Below, piece after piece: positions 29,045 through 40,074 of a DNA stretch of 64,000 nt (positions are counted from its first letter, which is position 1; every line of letters starts with the position of its first letter). Source of the DNA: Heloderma charlesbogerti (taxonomy: Eukaryota; Chordata; Lepidosauria; Squamata; Helodermatidae); the NCBI GenBank assembly GCA_026122225.1, contig JANEZZ010001905.1, forward strand, positions 2,356,001-2,420,000. The letters are read 5' to 3'. Under the pieces are notes generated by a model. That model was not told where the DNA came from. It saw nothing but the letters and a program-made list of their open reading frames with translations, and did not search any database. The translations under genes were made by a program, and so were the position numbers.

Positions 29045-29580
29045 ATAAGAACATAAGAAGGGCCATGCTGGATCAAAACAAGGGTCCATCTAGTCCAGCA
29101 TTCTGTTCCCACAGTGGCTAGTCAGCTGTCCACCGGGAACCCACAAGCAGAGCATGAGCGCAACAGCACCCTCCCACCCATGTTTCCCAGCAACTGGTGT
29201 ACATAGGCTCACTGCCTCTGGTACTGGAGGTAGTACATTGCCACCAAGACTAGTAGCCATTGATAGGCTTTTCCTCCAGGGATTTGTCCAACCCCCTTTT
29301 AAAGTCATCCAAGCTGGTGGCCATCACTACATCCTGTGGTAGCGAATTCCATAGTTTAACTGTGTGCTGTGTAAAGAAGACCTTCCTTTTATCTGTCCTG
29401 AATTTCCCACCAACCAGCTTCATAGGTTTACCCCACTGGGTTCTAGTATTTTGAGAGAGGGAGAAAAAGGTCTCCTTATCCACAGTGTCCACACCGTGCA
29501 TAATTTTGTAGACCTCTATCATGTCTCCTCTTACTCTCCTTTTTTCCAAGCTAAACAATCCCAGCTACTGTAACCTTCCC
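29045..29580 (-). mobile_element. CR1-type LINE, 3' end with ORF2 C-terminus
   Basis: The minus frame (29,250-29,558) encodes FSLEKRRVRGDMIEVYKIMHG and VKLWNSLPQDVVMATSLDDF, diagnostic of the CR1 ORF2 C-terminus. It is followed by the 3' UTR and the TTCTTATGTTCTTA tail. About 100 codons stay open, so this is a fairly preserved 5'-truncated copy of a subfamily distinct from the CR1 at 46.7 kb. Confidence 0.85.
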
Positions 29581-29734
29581 TCATAGGGGAGATGTTCTCC
29601 TTCCCCTCACTTCTCTAGCGGAAATGGAGATGGAACAGATTTCTTTCTTGCAGAGAGGAAGGAGCTGAGCTCTTTGCTGCTTCTCATTTTGCTCCTTGGT
29701 GGGGTGGCCAGGTGTCCTGTTTGTTTGTTTGTTT

Positions 29735-29955
29735 GTTACATTTATATCCTACATTTTCCTCCAAGGAGCCCAGGATGGCATACATGAGCCTCCTCCTCTC
29801 CACTTTATTCTCACAACAACCCTGTGAGGTGGTTTACACTGAGAGTCAGTGACTGGCCCAAAATCAGCCATTGAGCTTCAGGACCAAGTGGGGGCTTGAA
29901 CCCAGGTCTCCCCAGTCCTAGTTTCGGTTCAACATGCTAACCACTATACCACACT
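29735..29955 (-). mobile_element. MIR-like tRNA SINE with L2-type tail
   Basis: Antisense features: ACATTTATATCCTACATTTTC tail, TCACAACAACCCTGTGAGG core, GACTGGCCCAAAATCAGCC, TTGAACCCAGGTCTCC B box, GCTAACCACTATACCAC A box. A near-complete copy. Confidence 0.82.
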
Positions 29956-29956
29956 T

Positions 29957-30390
29957 TATGGAAGAAAGTCCTCTATTTTGGAATGCTGACATAGGACAGT
30001 CCTCTATTTGAAGGTCCTTGCTGTGTTTGATGGGCTGTCCTGTCCAAGTCTGGCTTAAGGTCAATGAGCCACAGGGAGGGAGAGCAGAGTCGGGTCCTTC
30101 AAGCTGCCCATCTGCGCCTCGCACTGGACAACAGACTGGGCGGGCACACAGGAGGGCACCTGGTCAGTCTTCTCCACTGTGGTGGAGATGTCTTCTATTT
30201 CTATTTAAGTAATAGTTATTGTTTCTAAATGTGTATCTATACTGACTTATTTATTTATTCATTTATCACATTTCTATACTGTCCAATAGCCGAAGCTAAT
30301 ATAAATTAGCATATGCAAATATTATACAAATTGGTGTCCTCTTTTGTCCTTTCTTTTTGGTGATGTGTAAGTGGCCACCCTACTCCCTGG
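29957..30390 (+). mobile_element. Dispersed repeat family D, with L2 tail inserted
   Basis: Shares AGTCCTCTATTTGAAGG, GGGCTGTCCTGTCC and TAAGTGGCCACCCTACT with 32,735-32,960, 34,010-34,225 and 50,905-51,075. An antisense L2 tail (TTTATTCATTTATCACATTTC...CCAATAGCCG, 30,240-30,300) interrupts it. Ends and class not resolved; possibly a DNA transposon. Confidence 0.6.
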
Positions 30391-30780
30391 GGCCAGGCTG
30401 CTCTTCCTCTGGCCATTGTGTGCTTCCTGGAAAGGATGGCACAACCTTCCACTGGCCCTTAAGTCCTCTGGTCAGCAGCAGAAACCAGAGTATCCTTCTC
30501 CTCCTTTCTGCAGTGGCTGGGGCACATTAATTTCTGGAAAGAAAATAGCTTGTGGGAGGGGGCCTCGAGCGAATGAATCGCTTAATTTTAATCTATGCAG
30601 ACAAATGTTAATAACTGGTGGGGTGAGTTCAAAGCACACTTATCACCCATGCCTCTCCTTCCCATCACCACCAGCACCACCAAAGAGCCAAGCGTGGCTT
30701 AGGTACGGCTCCCAGTCTCTCATCCAAAAGTTTTTCTGTGCCAGGACTGCTTATCTTCAGCAGCAGAGCTGCTCCGCATG
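30391..30780. other. No recognisable feature
   Basis: A 136-codon plus frame lacks any domain and is not called. Confidence 0.45.
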
Positions 30781-30789
30781 ACTTTAGAC

Positions 30790-31103
30790 CAGGGGTGTTG
30801 AACCTCTTTCAGTCCAAGAGCTGAATTCAATTCTGGCAAAGATCTCGGGGCCACATTCCAGAGGTGGGCAGAGCCACAGGCAAAAGGGGGCTGGGCCAGC
30901 CTAGTGTAAACACCAGCATATTTTAGCTTCAAGCTCTTACTGTCAGTAACTAACCCACAGGAGAGGCACTGCGACTTTTTAGAATGGGGGAAAACTGCAG
31001 AAATAGGGGGCAGGGCCCCGGCCCCCTGGGGAACACCAGAAGGCTGGATTGGGACCCGGGGCAAGCCAGATTTAGCACACAGACCTGAAGTTCACCACCC
31101 CCG
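30790..31103 (+). mobile_element. hAT-A non-autonomous element, best termini
   Basis: Starts CAGGGGTGTTGAAC and ends GTTCACCACCCCCG, canonical hAT inverted termini. TSD CTTTAGAC (30,782-30,789) versus TTTTAGGC (31,104-31,111), 6 of 8 with two transitions. 314 bp, no transposase. Confidence 0.85.
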
Positions 31104-31124
31104 TTTTAGGCCTTTTAACACAAG

Positions 31125-31260
31125 GGTACAGCGGTGTTCTTGGCATCATGTGCTACTTGTGGGCTTCCCTTTGGGGCACCTGGTTGGCAGCTGTGTGAAC
31201 AGAATGCTGGGCTAGAGAGGCTCGGGTCTGATCCAGCACAGCTCTGCTTAGTTCTCAGGT
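31125..31260 (+). mobile_element. CR1-type 3' end
   Basis: GGGCACCTGGTTGGCAGCTG, ACAGAATGCTGGGCTAGAG and TCTGATCCAGCACAGCTCTG, the sense 3' UTR of the TTCTTATG-tailed CR1. Confidence 0.65.
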
Positions 31261-31660
31261 TCAGACGAAACATTCATGCATTCCAGCACCCTGTTCACTA
31301 CAGTGACCAACCCGAAGCTTCCAGGAAATCCACAACCAGGCCGTGAAGGAAATAACTTTTCCCACTGCCCCATCACCCCCTCCACCTCAACCACAACAAC
31401 TTTTATCCACAGGTATCCTGCATCTAAATACTGAGCTTCCATCTTACGTGCATGACTAATAGCAGCTGATATACCTCCCCTCCTCTGTGACTTTTTTCGA
31501 ATCCTCTTTGAAAGGCACCTAAGCAACTGGTCCTCACCACCCTCGTGGCACCAAATGACTTGTTGACTCTGCATGGTTCCACAATGTGCCTTCTTTTGTC
31601 TAGCAACATGATGGGATTTGTGCACCCAGTCAAAGCATAACTTCATCTTGTCTTTTTGCT
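31261..31660 (-). mobile_element. CR1-type relic with ORF2 C-terminal traces
   Basis: Antisense order matches 29,045: CATTCCAGCACCCTGTTCAC, CAGTGACCAACCCGAAGC, then residues like SRVNKSFGATRVVRTSCLGAFQRGFEKS in a broken frame. Adjacent opposite-strand copy at 31,125 gives a head-to-head pair. Confidence 0.65.
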
Positions 31661-31663
31661 GGT

Positions 31664-32014
31664 TTAGGTCAAAAGGTCAAGGATAGTGCAGAGGTCTTCC
31701 CTTTGTAGCAACTCTACCATGTATTCATAGATTCCATCAATCTCTTGTGGCAGACCATCCAAACAGGTCCCCCTTTGGTTCAAATAGAAATGGTCTGACC
31801 ATGACAATGGATTATTTAACCCCCACCCTCCACCCCCACCCCCGCTTTTCAAACCACTCATGAGCACAGACCAGATCAAGGGTTGCAGTAAGTTGCTTAC
31901 TAGGAGCTCTCCTTGGTGCTGTGACATCCTTGCTCCTCTGTGCCCTGTGGACTCCTCATTGGGACCAGAACAGGACACACATTCATTTTTAGGAAAGGAA
32001 GCAATGGAAAGCAA
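31664..32014 (-). pseudogene. L2-type LINE endonuclease fragment
   Basis: The minus strand encodes NPLSWSDHFYLNQ and, in a neighbouring frame, TATLDLVCAHEWF. These correspond to the SDH and TLDLVF blocks of the apurinic-like endonuclease of the intact L2 at 57.8 kb. Frameshifted, with an internal low-complexity CCACCCCCAC stretch. The 3' half of the LINE is not next to it. Confidence 0.65.
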
Positions 32015-32595
32015 CTGAGGTGCTCATCTTCAGACCTGGGATTGTCGTTTCCACACAGTCCTCAGGTACCAGGTTGAACTAAAAACAACACCCAAGGGAT
32101 CACACACGCTTTGACATTAAAACGCACACACACACCAATAATCACAGAGGCGTACCTGTAAAAAAGAAAAGAAAAAAGGCAAATCCTTTGGAAAAAGGTG
32201 GCCTGCAACAAGATACTCAAGTCTGGATTTGATCTCCAGGAAGGAAAGGTTTTGTTCAGAGCAGACCGTATCCTAGAAGATCTCCCCTGGGTGCTTCAAT
32301 TACTTTGCTGCCATCCCATCAGCACAAACAATCATTATGTTCAAAGAAATAATCATACGCTGCCTCAACATATCATTAAAAGTCATTCTAAACCCTTTTT
32401 CAAGGCTAAGCCATGTACATTCCATCCTCTCCCCAACAAAAGTGGAATGGATCTTCCCAGCAGAGGAATGCCAAGGAGGAGTTCCCGATAGAGAAATATC
32501 TGTAAATCAGATTAGCTGGAGGGTGAGGAAAATGAACAATGCACGAAGACACAATGGATTTATCCAACAGCAAGGCAGGGGCTGTAGCTCAATTT
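32015..32595. other. No recognisable feature; short (CA)n at 32,126-32,136
   Basis: Unique-looking sequence with short frames. Confidence 0.45.
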
Positions 32596-32599
32596 TAGC

Positions 32600-32730
32600 C
32601 ATTGGGAGGGCCCACTGCTGAGTGGTAGAGTACGTGCTGTTCATGGAAGCTGTCCCAGGTTCAATCCCTGTCAACTCCAGTTAACAGGATCTCAGGTAGC
32701 AGGTGATTACAAAAATTCAGAGGGTGCCCA
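32600..32730 (+). mobile_element. tRNA-derived SINE, 5' part
   Basis: CTGAGTGGTAGAGTACGTGC (A box) and CCCAGGTTCAATCCCTGTC (B box), then AACTCCAGTTAACAGGATC and CAGGTAGCAGGTGAT. The clearest Pol III promoter of this family in the window. Confidence 0.78.
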
Positions 32731-32734
32731 GGTT

Positions 32735-32960
32735 TTCTATTTTACAGAAAACAATCCTCTGTTTGAAGGTGACCTCTGTTTGAAGGGATGTCCAGTCCAA
32801 ACCCAGTTTAAAGATAAAGAACCACCAGAAGGGAGAGCTGGGCCAGACCTTGAAGTTGCCCATCCACAGCTAGCACCTGGACAGCAGGCTGAGCAAGGCA
32901 CACAGCTCACTTGGGGCTGGGGGAGCATCACGACAATGGAATGAGAAGCGCGTCGGAATA
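32735..32960 (+). mobile_element. Dispersed repeat family D
   Basis: CCTCTGTTTGAAGGGATGTC and CTTGAAGTTGCCCATCC, then ACCTGGACAGCAGGCTGAG, shared with 29,957 and the antisense copy at 50,905. Confidence 0.6.
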
Positions 32961-34009
32961 TGACCTGGATTTTCATGGGATCGGCTTTGGTCCATCAGGG
33001 ACACACGAAGCAAGATAAGCCGGGTGTAGTGTGCCTTTAAAATCCAGTTTTCAGCACTTGCAAGGAACATATTTCCGGGTGGAGTGGGGGGAGTGGAACT
33101 GAATGTCATCAGATTGGCAGGGGCTGCCCAGCCAGTGAGAGAGGCTTGTTTCCCACCCCTGTCCAGGCTCCCTGCTGCTGCTACATTATGAATGGAGGGC
33201 AAATAATTTTCCCAGAAGAAACCAAAATCCCCAGGTCTCCAGTGCAGCATCTGAAGGCACCTGAGCGCTCCCCACCCACCCCAATTTCACTGCATCTCAG
33301 CAAACTGCTGTGGAGTTATTGCTCCCACCCCATTTCCCACCCATGTGTGCACTTTTGCCAATTGCTTCCAACCCCCCTTTCTCCCTTCCTCCTTCTCCCT
33401 GCTCGCAATGAGAAGCTCCCAACCCAAAAGGCCATTTCTGCGATAAAGCGGAGAAGGGAGGGACTTTACATAACAACAGAGAAACTACAGAACATCAAAG
33501 AAGCACAACATCACAACAGCTTTAGGGCGAGTTACTAAAGTTAGCTTTTAACCCTTTCACTTCAGGGGATCGATATATATATATATATATATTTTACTTC
33601 TGAGTAAACATGCACAGGAGAGGGGATATGTTAAAGATTAACACAGGCTAGCTAAGATGAACGAGTGTCCTCCCTACTGTGGCAGTGTGAGGAGTCGCTG
33701 CTGTGGATTTTCTCAATGGGAAAAATTACTTCAGTTAGGGAAACAAGAGGGAATGGGGCATCCCACCCCTTTGACCATGTCACTGCCACATCACAGAAGC
33801 ACACCCAGGATTTAATGTGTGTGTGGGGGGAGGACATGGCACACTGTGTAATACTGCCAGGGATCTTCTTTCAGTAAAAAAAAAAAGAAAGTCAGAGTAA
33901 AAGGAGTTTCAGAAAATGCAGCTTTTCAAGAGGGAAGTTGGCGGCGGATTGGTGATGACATCATCTGTCACAAAGAAACTCGAACTGCTCTAACTTCGTA
34001 CTAAATCAC
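32961..34009. other. No recognisable gene; (AT)n at about 33,573-33,592
   Basis: A 130-codon plus frame (33,146-33,538) has no domain. Only the AT microsatellite is a clear feature. Confidence 0.45.
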
Positions 34010-34228
34010 TTGTGAAGACAGCCCCCTAGTCGCAGTCTTCCACACTATGGAGATGTACTTTATCTCTATTCAGATTGTAGTAATTATTTCTAAATCTGCA
34101 GCCATACTGTACATATTAATTAGCATATGCAATTTTTATGCAGTCCTGTTCCATCTTTTGTCCTCGGTATTGGCGATACATGTCCTCTTTTTTGATGATG
34201 TGTAAGTGACTACCCTACTTTTCTTCCA
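34010..34228 (+). mobile_element. Dispersed repeat family D, 3' part
   Basis: TAATTAGCATATGCAATTTT and GATGATGTGTAAGTGACTACC match 30,300-30,385. Confidence 0.6.
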
Positions 34229-34235
34229 GGAACCT

Positions 34236-34310
34236 TGGAGAGCTAAGCTGGCTGCTGCATTCTGGAGGATGTAGTCCAACACATCTGGAGGGCACCAGGT
34301 TGAAAAAGGC
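34236..34310. mobile_element. hAT-C MITE, half copy
   Basis: GTAGTCCAACACATCTGG, GGGCACCAGGTTGAAAAAGG, one arm of the family. Confidence 0.6.
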
Positions 34311-34379
34311 TGCAATATAACAACTCTTGATTGGCCAGGCCTGATATAAATACCCTTCTCTGGCCAACTTCACATATTC

Positions 34380-35480
34380 TCTGCTGGAGTTGGCAGTGAC
34401 CAACCAGGAAAGGAATTTTGGCATTGTGGTGGATATCTCCATGAAAATGTCACCCTAGTGTGTGGCAGGTCTGAAGAAGGCAAATTTCATGCAGCTAGGG
34501 AGCATTAGGGAAGAGATCATAAAAAAAAAAACCCTGCCGATACTGTAATTCCTTTATACATCTTTGGTATGACCACACTTGGACTCCTGTGCACAGTTCT
34601 GGTCACCACATCTCAAAAATGATATTGTAAAACTGGAAAAAGGGCAGAAAAGGGCAATCAAAATGATCAGGGAGTTCAAGCAACATCATGTGAGGAAAGG
34701 TTATAACTTTCAGGACTTCTTAGATTAGAAACAAGGCAAGTAAGAGGCCTATGACATGTAGTTTACAAAACTATGCATGGTGTAGAGAAAGTGGATATTA
34801 TTAGAATCTGGGGCCATCTCTCATGATACTAGAACCTGGGGCCATCTCTCATGATACTAGAACCTGGGACCATCTCTCATGATACTAGAACCTGGGACCA
34901 TCTCTCATGATACTAGAACCTGGGGTCATCTCTCATGATACTAGAACCTGGGGTCATCTCTCATGATACTAGAACCTGGGGTCATCTCCCATGATACTAG
35001 AACCTGGGGTCATCTCCCATGATACTAGAACCTGGGGTCATCTCCCATGATACTAGAACCTGGGGTCATCTCCCATGATACTAGAACCTGGGGCCATCTC
35101 TCATGATACTAGAACCTGGGGCCATCTCTCATGATACTAGAACCTGGGGTCATCTCCCATGATACTAGAACCTGGAGTCGTCTCTCATGATACTAGAACC
35201 TGGGGTCATCTCTCATGATACTAGAACCTGGGGCCGTCTCTCATGATACTAGAACCTGGGGCCGTCTCTCATGATACTAGAACCTGGGGTCGTCTCTCAT
35301 GATACTAGAACCTGGGGTCGTCTCTCATGATACTAGAACCTGGGGTCATCTCTCATGATACTAGAACCTGGGGTCATCTCTCATGATACTAGAACCTGGG
35401 GTTATCCAGTGAGACTGATGGGAAACTCAGGACTGACCAAAGGAAGTACTCCCACCCTCCCAGTGGTCCCAATGCAACAC
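34380..35480 (+). mobile_element. CR1 LINE ORF2 fragment containing a minisatellite
   Basis: Degenerate plus frames read ERNFGIVVDISMKMSP, then PHLDSCAQFWSPHLKN-like and MKLGKGQKRAIKMIREF-like residues of the CR1 RT C-terminal region. After the 28-bp array the frame resumes with VRLMGNSGLTKGS. The array therefore arose inside CR1 sequence. Confidence 0.75.
34805..35402 (+). repeat. 28-bp minisatellite, 21 units plus a partial
   Basis: Unit AACCTGGGGTCATCTCTC + ATGATACTAG repeated in exact 28-bp register from 34,805 to 35,392, with a partial 22nd unit. Variation is confined to a few sites (GGCC/GGTC/GAGTC; CATC/CGTC; TCTC/TCCC), and adjacent units share variants, the pattern of tandem expansion. 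There are no spacers and the array is continuous, so it is not a CRISPR. Confidence 0.97.
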
Positions 35481-35618
35481 ATGAGTTGGCTTTTTCTTGC
35501 CCACCTCCACCCCCCCCAGCTTACATTTGTCCCTTTGAAGAATTTAGGCATCATCACCTCCTCTTCAAACCAATTTCATGGTAGAACATGAGAGGCTATT
35601 GAGGTGAAGCCTCGTTGC

Positions 35619-35654
<36 letters not shown>

Positions 35655-35825
35655 TATTTCTGTAAGGGTTGCCAGTCCATTAAAAATCTATAGTTGATTG
35701 GGCAACAGGCCCTTACTCTATTAACTGAGCAACTGAGTACATCTAAGTAGTTCTGCAGATTTGCCAACCTTCCTCTAGGTGCCATTTGAAAGTGTTGAAA
35801 GAAGCTTGAGCTGAGCTGAGGTGAG
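35481..35825. repeat. (CTTT)n microsatellite 35,616-35,656 in unrecognised sequence
   Basis: About ten TTTC units. Flanking sequence is not recognised. Confidence 0.7.
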
Positions 35826-35827
35826 AG

Positions 35828-35995
35828 CTGGCGTGGTGTAATGGTTAGATTTGAACCCGAGCAGCCAGGGGCAGAAACCCAACTGGGTCCACAAGCTGAC
35901 TTGCTGAGCTTGGGCAGCTGCCTGCTCTCAGCCTAACCTACCTCACAGGGTTGTTGTGAAGATAAAATGGGGGGAGGGCCGTATGTGCACCGATT
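35828..35995 (+). mobile_element. MIR-like tRNA SINE with L2-type tail
   Basis: GGCGTGGTGTAATGGTTAGA head, then CTCAGCCTAACCTACCTCAC and GGGTTGTTGTGAAGATAAAA core. B box region replaced, so promoter damaged. Confidence 0.75.
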
Positions 35996-36746
35996 CTAGC
36001 TCCTTGAGGCAAGGGCTAAGCGCACGTGGCGTTCTTCATTACCATTTGCAAGTGAATACAAACAAGCCGTGTCAAGGCTAAGCCCTTGGCAGTTCTCCAA
36101 TGGGAACCAGGAGTTGTGGCGTGGCTCAGAGCTGAGGAACACCGTGAATCTCACCAGAGTGAGGTGAAGACCTTGCTGCTCAAGAAAAGTCTCACCCCAG
36201 ACAGGAAGCCCATTGTTGTCCTTTCTGTCCAGGACGGCCCAAAGGCCAGCCTCAGTTGCAGCGGTGTAATGGCAAGTGTTGAAGTGCAGGTACTCATCAT
36301 GACAGGCCACATAGCCATTCCCCCAAGGAGAGCCCCCAAACGCAGATAGCTGTGTTAATCCATGTGTGTGTGTGTGTGTGTGTGTGTGATACTTCTGTGC
36401 ATGGGAGAGTTCACAACCATTTATTGTTGCTTGGAAAGCCTTTCCCTTGCCCAGCTACTGGAGGTGTCTCCACCAGCAATTTACTCCGAGCCGGCTGTGT
36501 GTGGAGGTCATTAGGGATACATGACATTGTGGCCATCCAGCAGCCGCCCCGGAGCTTATCAGGGAAAAACTGGATTTCCTGAGACTGCTCAAAGTCCAAT
36601 TCTTTTCCTCAAGTCAGGTTCTCCCCGGTATAGCTGCTGTGTGCCCCAATCCCCGTATTGACCTCTGGTATGCTAGCCCTGCCCAGGGGGGTGCCTTTCA
36701 CCATGACCCTGGTCAGTGGGTGTTTTCTGTGTGTTCCCCATCCCTG
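35996..36746. other. No recognisable gene; (TG)n at 36,362-36,388
   Basis: Only the TG microsatellite stands out. Confidence 0.5.
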
Positions 36747-37340
36747 CACAACCCAATTAGTGTCTCCTCAGAAGTAATTCCCATTGTGCTGAATGTGGCT
36801 TGCCCTCTGAATGCCCACATCAGTACTTACAGAGATCCCCCTCAATTGACATGGCACAGTTTAAAGCTCAGTTCACTAAGTGCAGTAAAGCACAATCTCG
36901 AGGCTCCAATTCTCTGTTGTTTGCTTTATTGCCTTAGGAACCGAAGTAACTACTTTGACCCTTGGTTATAGAGATCCTGTGGGTTAAAATGGGGGCTGGT
37001 TTCTGTCTTTGTGTTTACTGCTCTTTTTCCCTCAGCAAACCCATTAGTGTCTCCTCTCAGAAGTAACTCCCATTGTGCTGAATGAGGCTCGCCCTCTGAA
37101 TGCCCACATCAGTACTTACAGAGATCCCCCTCAATTGACATGGCACAGTTTAAATTCTCCATTGTTTGCTTTATTGCCTTAGGAAGCAACTAATTCACAG
37201 CGTTGTTATAGAGATCCTGTGCAGTATTGGTTTGGTTAGAAAGGAGGCTGGTTTTCCGTCCCTGTGTTCCCCCCTCACTTTCCCAGCACAAGCATATGTG
37301 TGTCTACTCAGAAGTAACTCCCATGGTGCTCAGTGAGGCT
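36747..37340 (+). repeat. Threefold imperfect tandem duplication
   Basis: Unit 1 (36,747-37,035), unit 2 (37,036-37,284, lacking about 40 bp) and a partial unit 3 (37,285-37,340) share AGTGTCTCCTC, CAGAAGTAACTCCCATTGTG, TGCCCACATCAGTACTTACA and TTGCTTTATTGCCTTAGGA. Diverged by several percent. The AGAAGTAA-TCCCATTG motif is a common squamate repeat word. Confidence 0.88.
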
Positions 37341-38609
37341 TAGGGCTCGTTGGGAGGCTTGTCTTACAAATGCACACAAGGGGAAGTAACTACTTCACAC
37401 ATTCCTTGCAGAGCCTGGGGGTGGGGGAGTCTCTCTTATTGGCTGAGCAGCCCCTGCCACTCAGATGACATTCACCCCAAACACACACCCCTCCCGGAAG
37501 TAAGTTATGGGAAGCCACCTAGAATGGTGCCATGTACGCTCTCGTGGAGCCCTGCCCAGGCCAAAAGCGGCTCCTACAAAAATGTGGGCAAGACACTCCT
37601 CCCTTCTCTTTCCATTGTCGTGGAAACTGGGCCACTGTGATGATCACAGCTAAGATCAGAGGGAGGTCTGAGAAGGGGGAGTGTGTGTGGGTAGCTGATG
37701 ATGTCATCATCCTGCCCATCAAAAACTCCCGCGGCCTCGACCCTGTGAGCCCTGGCTGTGCTACACTGCAGCTTGATGGGCAGGACCAGTCCAGAGTCTG
37801 AGAATATTCCACTGCCCAGGTAGATGCTCCCGAATGTAGTTCTGGTGGCCCGCCCCATGGGGCAGCGACACAGGGGACTGCATGTTCCCGGGTTCTGCTT
37901 CTGTGGGCTATTGCAGACTGCCGCTTATTGCTGAAAAGGAAGTCCCTCTGGAATGTTTTCATCTCTATTCTCCACTATGGCAACACCCCAGAGATGGCAC
38001 AGCTTCCAAAAAGCCAACGGCAAGTGTCCCCCCCACATCCCCCCACCCCCGCCATTAAAACTTGCTCCCACCAATTCTTTACAGCCCTAAGCTGTTGATT
38101 TCACCACCCCTGGCTTTAAAGGTGTGGTAAAACTTGGCAACAGAGATCCACATGGACTGGATCTCATCTTGGCAATGGGATGCCCCACCATCACCCTCTT
38201 GATGTGTCAGCAGAACCCCACATATTTCCTGTCCGTTTTATGAGTCACCTGTCTGCCAGATTTCTACATCCTAGAGCCGCCTTCATTGACTGCCTGCATC
38301 TCAAAACCCCAGAGCCTAATTCCCTGTCATCTTGTCATCTCTGTCCTTGAATGTCATGGGTTGGAGGAGGAACTCTGGAGCATGGAGAGCTCAAGGATGG
38401 GCGGTTTGCCTTTCATCTCGTTGTGTGGGAAGTCAAGTTCCCTGGCTTGTTGAAGCGGCTGGATATAGAATGCTCATGGCACAAATGTCTTGCCTTGAGT
38501 AGCATGTGTGTCCAGACCGAGATTCAAATCCACCCACAGCAAGAGGGTAGTTAAACTGAGGATTATAAAGTTAGTGTGATGTACAGTAATGACAGGTGAG
38601 GCCTATTCT
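37341..38609. other. No recognisable feature
   Basis: Frames up to 147 codons (minus 37,519-37,962) overlap plus frames over the same bases and show no domain. Confidence 0.45.
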
Positions 38610-39125
38610 TCTTTTTTTAATAAATGCATAGACTGCCTACAAAGTTCCTACAAACTCCCATGTCTTCAATTTAACACTTGGCACCTCGCCTTCAGTTTTA
38701 CAACCCCCAGCATGGTTTATAATCCACAGTTAAAAAATATATGAAACAATAGAAATATGACTTCGCAAAAGCAGCAAGGCCAGATAAGACAGCAGCAGGA
38801 GCAGGAACACCCCGACAAAGCCAACGCGCCTTGCAAAAGGTCTTGGCAAACGAAAAGGTCTTCCCCTGACATCGGGAGGAGACAAGACTCGGTGCCCCAG
38901 GTAAGCTTCCCAGGTGAAAGCATTCCACAGCTGTGGTGCTTTTACTCTGGAGGCCCTGTGCTTAGTTCCTAGCTGCCTAACCTCAGAAGGCACCCGGAGG
39001 AAGCCGCAGAGGAGGAGACTATTGCAAGTTGGGGAGTCCGCAGTTCCAAGGTCATCTCAGCCACAAATTCCCTGGATGGCCTTAAGTGTGCTACAGCTTC
39101 AACCAGTCTGCTTGCAAATATGGGA
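38610..39125 (-). mobile_element. Unclassified retroposon 3' region
   Basis: Antisense of a squamate repeat pattern: poly-T/AATAAATGC start, then AAAAGGTCTTCCCCTGAC, GTGCCCCAGGTAAGCTTCCC, GAAAGCATTCCACAGCTG and CACCCGGAGGAAGCC. A LINE 3' region is likely; clade not determined. Confidence 0.5.
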
Positions 39126-39138
39126 TGACCATGCTAAC

Positions 39139-39202
39139 GTTTAATATAATATAATATAATAGGATATAATATGATACAATATAATAAAATAAAATAATAA
39201 AA
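39139..39202. repeat. AT-rich ATAAT microsatellite
   Basis: Repeated ATAATATAAT units grading into AATAAAAT. Simple repeat. Confidence 0.85.
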
Positions 39203-39786
39203 GAGGATTGTGTATTTGTCAGTGCTATGGTGCCAAAATCATGAAACCTAGACACCTGAAACTTGGCGTGCATGCTAAGGGGACCCTAGGTGTGTGCACC
39301 TCGGGGTTATTTTATTTTTAAAACACATTAATTAATGTTGATTAATTTTAATGTGTCCGTGTGGTTGAAGCCTGCAATGCCAGCCTCAGCCACTAGGGGC
39401 AGACTTATCTAGCTAGCGCATAGCTCTGCTGCCCACACAGTTTGACTCCGGAGGAGATTAGCAGGCCGGGAGGCAGAGTTACGGGCCTGCCCCTCCCCAC
39501 TGCTGTGGGAGAGCCCCCCTCAGGGGAATGGAGTGGACAAACCCCTACCTTGGGGAGCTGTGTTGGTGCACCATGGCAGGGACCATGCCTAGGGGTGCCA
39601 GTGAGCATGGCTGCACTCGTTCAAGGTGGGCACGACTTGTCCAACTCCAACAGCTGCGGAAGACTGCTTGAAGGCTTCACTGCTTCAAACTCAGGGCTGC
39701 TCCAACCTGTGTGAAGCAGGGTCTGTTTGCTAGCAATATAAAGTAACAATACCTAAGGCAAGCGGGTATTGTATAACAGACTAGGT
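39203..39786. other. No recognisable feature
   Basis: GTGCCAAAATCATGAAACC followed by CTGAAACTTGGC is a repeat-like phrase, but its family is not recognised. Confidence 0.4.
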
Positions 39787-39935
39787 TAGTGATGGGTGAG
39801 AATTTCATTTCAGTTCATTTCTGATCAGAATTTACCAAATTTGCAAATTTCTCCATATTTGGCCCAGAAAGAACTTGGAAATTTTAAAAAATTGAATCTG
39901 GGAGGAAGCAAAACGGACAGGTTCATCCATCCCTT
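39787..39935. mobile_element. Small hAT-like MITE, 149 bp
   Basis: Ends TAGTGATGGGTGAG and TTCATCCATCCCTT are inverted partners. TSD GACTAGGT versus GATGAGGT, 6 of 8. The left end GAGAATTTCATTTCAGTT matches the terminus of family E at 56,280. Confidence 0.65.
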
Positions 39936-40074
39936 GATGAGGTGCATAAGTGTAGTGTACATGCTATAAATGTTGTTGAGGTCCAATTTTTGCCTTGAAA
40001 GTAGCGATGTAGAGGTTTAAAAGGTAAGACTTTGATCTTCTCATTCTGTAACTGTTCACATATGCTTTTTTTTG

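Noticed and set aside
32600..32680. Possible tRNA gene
   Set aside because: A and B boxes are present but no complete cloverleaf or acceptor stem, and the body continues as a SINE.
34805..35402. Possible CRISPR-like array
   Set aside because: Repeats are contiguous without spacers, and the sequence is CR1-derived in a vertebrate genome.
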